Source: Nocardioides okcheonensis
Lineage (GTDB): Bacteria; Actinomycetota; Actinomycetes; Propionibacteriales; Nocardioidaceae
NCBI RefSeq assembly: GCF_020991065.1
Contig: NZ_CP087710.1
Coordinates: forward strand, 3,720,001-3,784,000
Length of the DNA: 64,000 bases
Direction of reading: 5' to 3'
Both the position numbers and the translations under genes were made by a program. The notes beneath the pieces are model-generated. The model was not told the origin of the DNA and searched no databases. It saw only the letters and a program-made list of their open reading frames with translations. Of the stretch, positions 57,115-64,000 are shown piece after piece (the first letter of the stretch is position 1; each line of letters opens with the position of its first letter).

Positions 57115-57723
57115 ATGTCACGCGTGCAGCAGGACCAGGACCCGGTCGTGGAGCGGTTCCACGCCACCAGCGGCCGGGTGACCGGCTGGATGGCGCTGGT
57201 CCTGGCCGCGATCGTGGTCGTGGCCGGCGTGGTCTACCTCGACGACGGCTTCCCGGCGTGGGTGATCGGCGTCGCGCTGCTCGGCGGCGTGCTCGCGTGG
57301 GCCGCGATGCTGCGCCCGGCGCTCTGGGCGACCGGCGACCACCTCGTCATGCGCAACCTCGCCGAGACCGTCCACATCCGGCTCGCGGCCGTCGAGGAGA
57401 TGGCCGTGCGCCAGGTCCTCGCGGTCCGCGCCGACGACCGGCGCTGGGTCTCCACCGTCGTCGGCCGCTCGTGGCGCAAGGCCATCCGCTCGGGGAGCGG
57501 CCCGGGGGCGGGGGCGGAGCCCACGGAGGGCATGGCCTACGCCGACTTCGTCGAGCACCGCCTCCACGAGCTCGTCGACCAGGCCCGCACCGCCGCCGGG
57601 GTCCGGCCGGGGTCGCCGGAGCAGCTCGCGCTGCCCGACGCGGTGCGGCGTCGGCGCGACGCCCTGCCGCTCGCGCTGATCGGCGCGTCCGTCGTGGTGC
57701 TGGTGCTCACGTTCGTGCTCTGA
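57115..57723 (+). CDS. PH-like membrane protein
   Basis: 202 residues from ATG 57115 with GGAGG eight bases upstream. Two adjacent membrane helices (about 25-43, 48-65), then a segment W-A-T-G-D-H-L-V-M-R-N-L-A-E-T-V-H-I resembling the bacterial PH domain that follows paired helices in many actinobacterial proteins, then a disordered part and a C-terminal helix (V-V-V-L-V-L-T-F-V-L). Function unknown. Overlaps the TetR gene end by 17 bases. Confidence 0.75.
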   Translation: MSRVQQDQDPVVERFHATSGRVTGWMALVLAAIVVVAGVVYLDDGFPAWVIGVALLGGVLAWAAMLRPALWATGDHLVMRNLAETVHIRLAAVEEMAVRQVLAVRADDRRWVSTVVGRSWRKAIRSGSGPGAGAEPTEGMAYADFVEHRLHELVDQARTAAGVRPGSPEQLALPDAVRRRRDALPLALIGASVVVLVLTFVL

Positions 57724-58363
57724 CCTCGGCGTCGTGCCGGGCCTCGAGGCCGTCGAGGACCAGCGCCAGGCCGTGGTCGAACTCGTTGCCGTAGGCGTAG
57801 TCGCGCCCCGACACCTGCTCGGCGACCATCTCGGCCAGGTGCGGGTGGTCGACCAGCGCCCCCGCGATCCCGGCCAGGAACTCCTCGGTGGACTCGCCGG
57901 GCTCGAAGGGCAGGTTCACCTCGGTGAGCACGAAGCCGTAGGTGTAGGCGTCGAGCACCGAGAAGGCGTGCGCCGCCAGGGCCACCGTGAATCCCGCGGT
58001 GCGCAGGCAGCCGAGCACGGAGTCGTGGTGGCGCAACGACGCAGGGCCGGGGGAGCGGCGCGACTCGATGAGGCCGAGCCCCCACGGGTGCGCGGCGAGG
58101 ACGCGCCGTGCGGAGTGGGCGCGGGTCTCCATCTCCGCGCGCCAGGGGAGTCCCGCGGTCGGCGTCGCGATCTGGGCGAAGAGCCAGTCGGCCAGGCCGT
58201 CGAGCAGGGCGTCCTTGCTGGCGACGTGGTGGTAGAGCGACATCGCCTCGACCCCGAGCTCGCGCCCGACGCTGCGCATGCTCACCCCGCCGAGGCCGGC
58301 GGCGTCGGCGACCCGGCCCGCCGCCTCGACGACGCGCTGGTGGGTGAGGGGTGGTCTGGACAC
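57707..58363 (-). CDS. TetR/AcrR family repressor
   Basis: 218 residues from GTG 58363 with GAGGAG upstream. The N-terminal helix-turn-helix is G-V-S-M-R-S-V-G-R-E-L-G-V-E-A-M-S-L-Y-H-H-V; the C-terminal half resembles the TetR_C ligand-binding domain (S-V-L-D-A-Y-T-Y-G-F-V-L). Divergent from an oxidoreductase gene, with two matching palindromes in the gap, so it very likely represses both itself and that gene. Confidence 0.92.
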   Translation of the reverse strand: MSRPPLTHQRVVEAAGRVADAAGLGGVSMRSVGRELGVEAMSLYHHVASKDALLDGLADWLFAQIATPTAGLPWRAEMETRAHSARRVLAAHPWGLGLIESRRSPGPASLRHHDSVLGCLRTAGFTVALAAHAFSVLDAYTYGFVLTEVNLPFEPGESTEEFLAGIAGALVDHPHLAEMVAEQVSGRDYAYGNEFDHGLALVLDGLEARHDAEVRART

Positions 58364-58386
58364 GTGGTGCTCCTCGGGTGGCGTGA

Positions 58387-58434
58387 CTTACGGCCGTAAG
58401 GCTACTCTGGTGCCACCAGGCTTACGGGTGTAAG
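58387..58434. promoter_or_regulatory. Two TetR operators flanking a promoter
   Basis: CTTACGGCCGTAAG (58387-58400) is a perfect 14-base palindrome. CTTACGGGTGTAAG (58421-58434) shares its outer arms. Between them lies TACTCT (58403-58408), a likely -10 box for the plus-strand oxidoreductase. The centres are 34 bases apart. Confidence 0.88.
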
Positions 58435-58445
58435 GGAGAGTGGCG

Positions 58446-59387
58446 ATGAGGGCAGCGGTGGTGGAGCGGTACGGACCGCCCGAGGTGGTGCAGGTGCGCG
58501 ACGTCCCCGCGCCGGACGTGCGCCGCGGGCGGCTGCTGGTGCGCGTGCGCGCCACGGCGGTGACCTCGGCCGACGGCCGGATCCGGGCGGCCCGGTTCCC
58601 GCGCGGGTTCGGCCCGTTCGCGCGGCTCGCCTTCGGCGTACGACGACCGCGGCGCACCGTGCTCGGCGGTGTCTTCTCGGGGGTGGTCGAGGAGGTCGGT
58701 CCCGGCGTGAGCGGCTTCAGCGTCGGCGACGAGGTCTGCGGCATGACCGGTGTCTCGTTCGGCGGCCACGCCGAGCTGGTCTGCGTCCCCGCCGCGAAGA
58801 CCTCGCGCAAGCCCGCCGGCGTCTCGCACGAGGACGCCGCCGGCGTGCTGTTCGGCGGTGCCACCGCCCTGCACTTCCTGGGTGACCGGGTGCGGCCGGG
58901 CCAGCGGGTGCTGGTCAACGGTGCCTCGGGGGCGATCGGCACGGCAGCCGTCCAGCTCGCCCGGAACGCGGGCGCCCACGTCACGGCCGTGTGCAGCGGC
59001 CGCAACGCCGACCTGGTGCGGTCGCTGGGCGCCGACGAGGTCGTCGACCACACCACGACGTCGGTGCTCGACCTGCCCGCCACCCACGACGTGGTCCTGG
59101 ACACGGTCGGGAACCTCGACCGGCACAGCGGACGACGCCTGCTGGCGCCGGGCGGCGTGGTGCTCCTGGCGGTCGCGGGCCTCACCGACGTGGTGCTGGC
59201 CCGCGGTGACGTCCGGGCGGGCACGAGCGCCGAGGACCCCGCCGTGTTCGACCGCCTGCTCGCCCTCGTGGCCGCCGGCGACCTCGACCCGGTGGTCTCC
59301 CGCACGCTGCCGCTCGACGAGGTCGTCGAGGCGCACCGCGTGGTCGACTCGGGCCGCAAGGTCGGGAGCCTGGTCCTCACGCCCTGA
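58446..59387 (+). CDS. Zinc-independent MDR oxidoreductase (quinone reductase-like)
   Basis: 313 residues from ATG 58446, with GGGAG eight bases upstream. Medium-chain dehydrogenase: GroES-like N-terminus (G-P-P-E-V-V-Q-V-R-D-V-P-A-P), then a NADPH fold with L-V-N-G-A-S-G-A-I-G-T-A-A-V-Q-L-A. The structural zinc cysteines are absent, so quinone reductase/enoyl-type reduction is more likely than alcohol oxidation. Controlled by the adjacent TetR protein, perhaps in response to a reactive carbonyl or quinone. Ends overlap the YidC gene by 11 bases. Confidence 0.9.
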   Translation: MRAAVVERYGPPEVVQVRDVPAPDVRRGRLLVRVRATAVTSADGRIRAARFPRGFGPFARLAFGVRRPRRTVLGGVFSGVVEEVGPGVSGFSVGDEVCGMTGVSFGGHAELVCVPAAKTSRKPAGVSHEDAAGVLFGGATALHFLGDRVRPGQRVLVNGASGAIGTAAVQLARNAGAHVTAVCSGRNADLVRSLGADEVVDHTTTSVLDLPATHDVVLDTVGNLDRHSGRRLLAPGGVVLLAVAGLTDVVLARGDVRAGTSAEDPAVFDRLLALVAAGDLDPVVSRTLPLDEVVEAHRVVDSGRKVGSLVLTP

Positions 59388-60177
59388 GCGCGGCCCGGCG
59401 GGCGGCCTCCGTCCCGGGCGTGGGGAACCAGCGCGCGACCACGGCGGACTGGGCCAGCGTCCACGTCGAGCTCATCACCCAGTAGCCCAGCAGCGCGACC
59501 GGCACCACCCCCGCCGACAGCAGCACGCCGAGGGCCGACAGGGTCGGCATCAGCCGCTGGGCGGTGGCCATCGCCTCCGGCAGGCCGTCGGTGACGGTGT
59601 TGGGCAGCACGAAGAAGTGCTGGGTGGCGAAGGACAGCGCGGCCGCCGTGGCGGCCAGCGCCACGACGACCACGAGGTGGGCGGCGCCCGAGCCGAGGTA
59701 GCCGTGGGTGGCGAGCGAGACGCCGAGCACGGAGGCGGTGCCGAGCGACGACACCAGCGAGGGCGTCATCGCCCCCACCGCGGAGCCGGACGCGACCTCG
59801 GACAGCAGGTGGTAGAGGCCGATCCACACGGGCAGCTGGACGAGCAGCGGCAGGCAGCCGAGCCGGCTCACGCCGTGCTCGGCCGAGAGGGCGCGCCGCT
59901 CCTCGACCATGGCGCGGAGGCTGTCCGCGTCGGTCCGGCCGCGGTAGCGCTCCGCGAGCTCGCGCAGGTGCGGCCGGGCGCGGGCGCCGGCGTGGGCCTG
60001 GCGCACGCCGTGCACGACGAAGGGCAGCATCGCGGTGCGGACGAGGACGACGACCACGGCGACGCAGGCCAGCCAGGTGACCGCGGACGCGGGGTCCGCG
60101 CCGAGCGAGGTGAGGGCGTCGTGGGCGGTCGCGAGGACCGCGGCGAGGGCGTGCTTGACGGGTTCGAGCAGGGACAT
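59377..60177 (-). CDS. YidC/Oxa1-like membrane insertase (second type)
   Basis: 266 residues. The core insertase helices are present, with the conserved Arg in V-L-V-R-T-A-M-L-P, the cytoplasmic hairpin rich in Arg/Glu, and L-G-C-L-P-L-L-V-Q-L-P-V-W-I-G-L-Y-H-L-L. It lacks the long Lys-rich C-terminus of the main actinobacterial YidC found near rnpA, so this is probably an accessory paralogue. The next gene upstream is a DUF6412-like small membrane protein; the two probably form a unit. Confidence 0.85.
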   Translation of the reverse strand: MSLLEPVKHALAAVLATAHDALTSLGADPASAVTWLACVAVVVVLVRTAMLPFVVHGVRQAHAGARARPHLRELAERYRGRTDADSLRAMVEERRALSAEHGVSRLGCLPLLVQLPVWIGLYHLLSEVASGSAVGAMTPSLVSSLGTASVLGVSLATHGYLGSGAAHLVVVVALAATAAALSFATQHFFVLPNTVTDGLPEAMATAQRLMPTLSALGVLLSAGVVPVALLGYWVMSSTWTLAQSAVVARWFPTPGTEAARRAALRA

Positions 60178-60231
60178 GAGGGCTCCTGGGACGGGAGGGA
60201 CGGGGTCTGCGGACGTCGCCGGGGCGACGGG

Positions 60232-60522
60232 TCAGACCAGTCCAGGAGCGCGCGGACGCAGCGGGTGGTGCACCACGTCGGTGGTGCGGCCGGCCAGCAC
60301 GAGCGGCACCGACGCCGCGCGGCGGCGTGGCCGGAGCGCGTGGACGCCTGCTGCCGGCACGGCGCGCAGCGCGCCGTGGCCGATCGGTGCGGCGGCTGCG
60401 ACGAGGACCGCCAGCAGCACGACCGCCTGCGCGGCCAGCTCGGGCATCGCCGGGGCGAGGGACGCGCCGGCCACGACGGACAGCACGAGCGCCGTCGCCA
60501 CGTCGAGACAGGTCCTCACCAC
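60232..60522 (-). CDS. Small membrane protein (DUF6412-like)
   Basis: 96 residues with two helices (about 8-25, 30-47) and an Arg/Pro-rich end (H-H-P-L-R-P-R-A-P-G-L-V). I recall such proteins beside the accessory YidC in actinobacteria as DUF6412; assignment is from memory of size, ending and neighbourhood. It lies 54 bases upstream of the yidC-like start on the same strand. Confidence 0.6.
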   Translation of the reverse strand: MVRTCLDVATALVLSVVAGASLAPAMPELAAQAVVLLAVLVAAAAPIGHGALRAVPAAGVHALRPRRRAASVPLVLAGRTTDVVHHPLRPRAPGLV

Positions 60523-60550
60523 GTCGCGAGCCTAGCCGGTGCGCGGACGG

Positions 60551-62536
60551 TCAGTCCTGGGCGAGCACGACGACGCGGTCGCCCGGCCCGGTCGTGAGGG
60601 TCGTCGACTTGGACGGGTTGACCCGGACCCCGAACTCCGCGCCGGTCTCCGACAGCGAGTCGGACTTCCAGCCGATCGCGACCTCGCCGCGGCGGACGGC
60701 GCCCTCGACGACGGTGGCCCACGCGACCTCGACGCCGGGACGGACGTACCACTCGGCCGGCCGCAGGTAGATCTCGGCGCCGTCGGCACCGAGGAGCTCG
60801 GCGAAGACCGCCTCGAGCCGGGCGTCCTCCGAGAGCTGGGTGACGATGAGGCTGACGAACTCGCCGCTGACCACGACGTCGTCGATGTCGGCGACCTGGG
60901 CGAGCACCCGGTTGCGGTCGTCCATCATCTCGCTGACCACCGCGGTCTCGCCGTCGAGCCGGGCCAGGATGTCGCGGACGTGCAGCAGGGTGACGAGGGT
61001 GCGCGCGTCGGCCGCCTGCGGCGCGAGGTCGTCGGAGTAGCACAGCACGATGACCTGGTCGAGGCCGGCGACGACGTGCTCGTCGAGGGTGGCGCGGTCG
61101 GTCGTCACCCCGCGCACCACCTCGACCGCGAGGTGCTCCAGCGGCGGGACGCGAGGCTCGCCGTGGGAGGTGAGCACGGTGATCGTCGAGCCCGGCGCGG
61201 CATACCGGTCGAGCTCGCGCAGCATCAGCGGGGCACGCTCGTTCCAGCCGATCATCACCGCGCGGCCGGGGTGCTGGTCGACCGCCGTGGTCTCCCCGAG
61301 GTGTGCCTCGACCGGCGGTGCCAGGGCGGCGCCGGCGGCGTCCAGCACGGAGTCGTCCTCGGCCACCAGGACGAGGGCGTGCCCGGCGATCACGGTGTCG
61401 GGCGGCGGGCAGAGGCGGCTGCCCCCGGGGCCCACCAGCCCGATCAGCGAGGCGCTCTCGAAGCGGTGCTGGGCCGCGCCGAAGGTCAGCCCGTCCAGCT
61501 CGTGGTCGGCGAGGAAGTAGATCTCGTCGCCGTCGTAGTCGAAGAGCTCGACGTAGACCGCCGACGCACCCGACTGGCGCGAGGTCTGGACGACCAGCTT
61601 GGCGACGGTCTCGCGGATGTCGAGCAGGGTGGTGCGCTCCGCACCGACCAGCCGCGCCGCCTCCAGGTTCGTCGGGTTGCGGATCTCGGCGACGATCCGC
61701 GGCCCGTCGCCACCCTCGTGGGTGAGCGCGAGCAGCGTCTTGATCACCTCGGCGTCGGGGTCCTCCGAGCCCGACGGCGCCAGCAGGATGACCGAGCGGG
61801 CCGCGTGGTGGCCCGAGACGGCGAGGTCGTCGACGTCCATCGGCGACCCGCTGCGGCACACGATCCGGGTGCCGCGCGGGTCGGGCACCTTGGCGCGGAT
61901 CTCCTCCTCCATCTCGACCTTGTCGCGGTCGGCGAGGACCACGACCACCGGGCGTCGCCGGCTCTCGTTGGCGATCGCGAGCTCGCGCAGGATCGTGAAG
62001 ATCGACTCCGACCAGCCGAGGATGACGGTGTGGTCGCGCTCCAGGACCAGGGAGCGCCCGCGCTGGAGCTCGGCGATCCGGGCGTCGATGCCGGCGGCGA
62101 TGACGCCGATCAGCGCGCTGACGATGAACAGGCCGCCGACGGTGAGCACCAGCATGGTGAGGACGTAGCGCCACGGGCTGCCGGCGTCGCCGGCCACCGT
62201 GCCCGGGTCGAGGGCGTGCAGGAGCGCGTTGAAGACCTCGTCGCCGAGGCTCCCGCCCGCGTCGCCGCGCAGGCCGAGGCCGATGGTCAGCAGCGCGAAG
62301 ACGACGATGAGCACCAGGGTCAGGGCAGTGAGCCAGGCGATGAGGGCGGGCGTCCCCCGCGACATCGAGTTGTCGAAGAGGTAGCGCGCCCGGTCGCGCC
62401 AGCTCGGCGCGGGGACCGCCCGTCGGCCGGTGGAGGCGGTGGCGCTGGTGGAGGCGCTGCTGGAGGAGGCGCGCTCACCCATCGCGCGGGTGGTGCGCGT
62501 GCGGAGCTGGCGACCGGTCTGTCCCATGGCGCTCAT
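60551..62536 (-). CDS. CASTOR/POLLUX-like ion channel protein
   Basis: 661 residues from ATG 62536; later starts in the Ser/Thr/Arg-rich N-terminus are possible. Two membrane helices (about 75-100, 137-160) with a pore-like loop between (E-V-F-N-A-L-L-H-A-L-D-P). The remainder is cytoplasmic with two RCK/NAD-binding-like folds (H-T-V-I-L-G-W-S-E-S and G-R-A-V-M-I-G-W-N-E-R-A-P) characteristic of the CASTOR/POLLUX/DMI1 group. It is a potassium- or calcium-type channel by family; the ion is not known for bacterial members. Confidence 0.85.
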   Translation of the reverse strand: MSAMGQTGRQLRTRTTRAMGERASSSSASTSATASTGRRAVPAPSWRDRARYLFDNSMSRGTPALIAWLTALTLVLIVVFALLTIGLGLRGDAGGSLGDEVFNALLHALDPGTVAGDAGSPWRYVLTMLVLTVGGLFIVSALIGVIAAGIDARIAELQRGRSLVLERDHTVILGWSESIFTILRELAIANESRRRPVVVVLADRDKVEMEEEIRAKVPDPRGTRIVCRSGSPMDVDDLAVSGHHAARSVILLAPSGSEDPDAEVIKTLLALTHEGGDGPRIVAEIRNPTNLEAARLVGAERTTLLDIRETVAKLVVQTSRQSGASAVYVELFDYDGDEIYFLADHELDGLTFGAAQHRFESASLIGLVGPGGSRLCPPPDTVIAGHALVLVAEDDSVLDAAGAALAPPVEAHLGETTAVDQHPGRAVMIGWNERAPLMLRELDRYAAPGSTITVLTSHGEPRVPPLEHLAVEVVRGVTTDRATLDEHVVAGLDQVIVLCYSDDLAPQAADARTLVTLLHVRDILARLDGETAVVSEMMDDRNRVLAQVADIDDVVVSGEFVSLIVTQLSEDARLEAVFAELLGADGAEIYLRPAEWYVRPGVEVAWATVVEGAVRRGEVAIGWKSDSLSETGAEFGVRVNPSKSTTLTTGPGDRVVVLAQD

Positions 62537-62591
62537 GGTGGGGCAGCGGCCCGTGCCGTGCAGGCCGTTCCGCGGAATGGGGCAGATCCGT

Positions 62592-63773
62592 CTAGCGCAG
62601 CTCGTACGCCCCGAGGTCGGGTCGACCGCGGACGGGTCGGCGGGTCGAGCCGGCCGGGTGGACGTACTCCAGCCGCGGGCGCCAGCGGGCCGGCACGCGG
62701 ACGCCCCGGTCGACGGCGGGGGAGGAGGCGACCAGGCGGTAGTCGCCCGACGCGGGGTCGACGAACGCGCCACGCCGGACGCGGCGGTTGGCCCGGGCGT
62801 CCGCGCCCTCGCCCGCGGTCAGGTCACCGGGACCGACGAGCAGGTTGTTGCGCAGGACCGCCCGGCTGCCGATGGCCAGCGACAGGAAGGTGCCGCTGGA
62901 GCGCCGGTTCACGAAGGTGTTGTGCACGACGACGATCCGGTGCGACGGGTTCGTCAACCCCTCGGCGCCGTAGGAGACGAGGGTGGAGTTCTCCGACCGC
63001 GGGCCCTGGACGACCACGTTGCCGGCCACGAGCGACCGGCCGCCGTTCGGCAGGTCGATGGAGTAGCTCGCGGTCGCGTCCGCGTCGTCGAAGAGGTTGC
63101 CGACGACGGTGGTGCGGGCGGCCCGCGACTTGAGCTCGTGGCCGACGTCCGCACCCCAGAACCAGCTGCCGGTGACGGTGAGCGAGCGCACGGCGCCGAC
63201 GTAGAGGTTGTGGGTGTAGCCGTCACCGCCCCCGTTGCGGAAGAAGCGCGAGCGGCGGATGACGATGTCGCTGGCCGGGTCGGCGCCGGTGAGGATGCCG
63301 TCCTGGTTGTCGTGGAACCAGCTGCGGGTGACGGTGAGGTCGGTGCCCTCCTGCCGGATCCCTGCGCCGTTCTGGTCCGGCACCTCCGCGCCGCTCATCT
63401 CGACGCGGTCGACCCGGGTGCGGTCGCCGGCGATCACCCAGATCGCCTTGCCCTGGGCGTCGTTGCCGTCGGCGCGCAGGTGGGCGCGTCCGCCGACCCC
63501 GCGCAGCGTGAGGTCGTCCTGGGTCCAGGTCGCGACGTCGCCGGAGTAGGTCCCGGCGTCGATCAGCACGGTGTCGCCGTCGCCGGCCACCGCGGCTGCG
63601 GCGCTCGGCGTGGCGAGGTCGCGGCCGGGTCCGACGTACCAGGTCCGCGGTGCCCGCTCGGCCGCCGCCGAGGGCACGGCCGCAGGGGCGGGGGAGGTGG
63701 CGAGCAGCCCCGACGTGAGGGCCAGGGCCAGGGCGGTGGTGGCGGAGGCCCGCTGTGCCCGCACCTCAGCCAC
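62592..63773 (-). CDS. Secreted right-handed beta-helix protein
   Basis: 393 residues from GTG 63773, overlapping the phosphomutase stop by eight bases. Signal peptide (about 1-30) ending near A-P-A-A-V. The mature protein has repeated short strands with Asn/Asp ladders (N-L-F-D-D-A, G-N-V-V-V-Q-G, N-N-L-L-V-G-P), as in pectate-lyase/carbohydrate-binding beta-helices (NosD/Beta_helix). Probably an extracellular polysaccharide-acting or binding protein. The first codons coincide with a repeat-like sequence (see findings). Confidence 0.78.
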   Translation of the reverse strand: MAEVRAQRASATTALALALTSGLLATSPAPAAVPSAAAERAPRTWYVGPGRDLATPSAAAAVAGDGDTVLIDAGTYSGDVATWTQDDLTLRGVGGRAHLRADGNDAQGKAIWVIAGDRTRVDRVEMSGAEVPDQNGAGIRQEGTDLTVTRSWFHDNQDGILTGADPASDIVIRRSRFFRNGGGDGYTHNLYVGAVRSLTVTGSWFWGADVGHELKSRAARTTVVGNLFDDADATASYSIDLPNGGRSLVAGNVVVQGPRSENSTLVSYGAEGLTNPSHRIVVVHNTFVNRRSSGTFLSLAIGSRAVLRNNLLVGPGDLTAGEGADARANRRVRRGAFVDPASGDYRLVASSPAVDRGVRVPARWRPRLEYVHPAGSTRRPVRGRPDLGAYELR

Positions 63774-64000
63774 CGAGGGGCTGCCCGAACGCGACGCCGC
63801 GCAGGTCGGCCTTGATCGCGTCGAGGCGTCCCGCGGCCGAGATGCGTGCCGCGTCGACGCCGTCGTCGGCGCCGGCCTCGACCGGGACGACCACCTCGAG
63901 GTAGCACTTGACCTTGGGCTCGGTGCCGCTCGGACGGACGATGACCCGGGCGCCCTCGGCGAGCGAATACCGCAGGCCGTCGGTGGGCGGCAGCAGGTCG
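63766..64000 (-). CDS. Phosphohexomutase family enzyme, C-terminal part (partial)
   Basis: About 78 C-terminal codons, continuing beyond the right edge. It contains the phosphate-binding motif V-R-P-S-G-T-E-P-K-V-K-C-Y-L-E-V near its start and a normal C-terminal helix (R-L-D-A-I-K-A-D-L-R-G). This is the last domain of the phosphomannomutase/phosphoglucomutase superfamily. The neighbourhood (cdd, deoA, add, deoC) resembles that of mycobacterial pmmB, so a phosphopentomutase role is possible. Confidence 0.88.
   Translation of the reverse strand, partial: DLLPPTDGLRYSLAEGARVIVRPSGTEPKVKCYLEVVVPVEAGADDGVDAARISAAGRLDAIKADLRGVAFGQPLGG

Overview
The window is a gene-dense, very GC-rich stretch of an actinobacterial chromosome. 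The gene set fits the Nocardioides/Propionibacteriales group: monomeric isocitrate dehydrogenase, PerM-like (DUF6350) protein next to purN, DUF3017 after folD, MutAB/MeaB, many leaderless GTG/ATG starts behind TANNNT -10 boxes. I see no rRNA, tRNA, CRISPR array, transposase, integrase or prophage. The assignment to Nocardioides is inference from gene content and style, not from a marker gene.

Left part (1-16.4 kb): the end of sucD and its terminator; a minus-strand pair made of an unusual membrane-anchored sigma-like protein with two exported sensor-like repeats and a lipoprotein; then the one-carbon/purine block DUF6350 - YibE/F - purN - ZTP riboswitch - purH - folD - DUF3017; then mdh, a lipoprotein, an aquaporin with a Pro/Gln tail, monomeric icd, an MFS exporter and a 53-residue protein.

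Middle part (16.4-41.4 kb): an ECF sigma gene coupled to a frame-disrupted Asp-box membrane protein; a LacI-controlled sugar ABC importer operon without its own ATPase, divergent from a glycogen debranching enzyme behind a LacI-type operator; a secreted lipase; trpS; a 2'-5' RNA ligase-like protein; a YihY/BrkB membrane protein; a DUF559-type nuclease-like gene bracketed on each side by two copies of a 52-55 bp palindromic repeat; sdhCAB; the methylmalonyl-CoA mutase genes mutA-mutB-meaB, with a repeat-like insertion near the start of mutB; an M20 amidohydrolase and a PAS histidine kinase.

Right part (41.4-64 kb): a nucleoside use region. A BmpA lipoprotein with a two-permease, double-ATPase ABC importer would bring nucleosides in; cytidine deaminase, thymidine phosphorylase and adenosine deaminase degrade them; deoC and two aldehyde dehydrogenase genes (one only half length) would carry deoxyribose phosphate to acetaldehyde and acetate. 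A phosphohexomutase-family gene at the right edge may supply the missing phosphopentomutase step. Between these lie a VWA protein, an alpha/beta hydrolase, a TetR/oxidoreductase pair with two clear operators, a second YidC with a DUF6412-like partner, a CASTOR/POLLUX-like channel and a secreted beta-helix protein.

The most promising less-described items are (1) the palindromic repeat family flanking the DUF559 gene, which looks like a REP-type element and its nuclease, and (2) the sigma/TM/double-sensor fusion with its lipoprotein neighbour.
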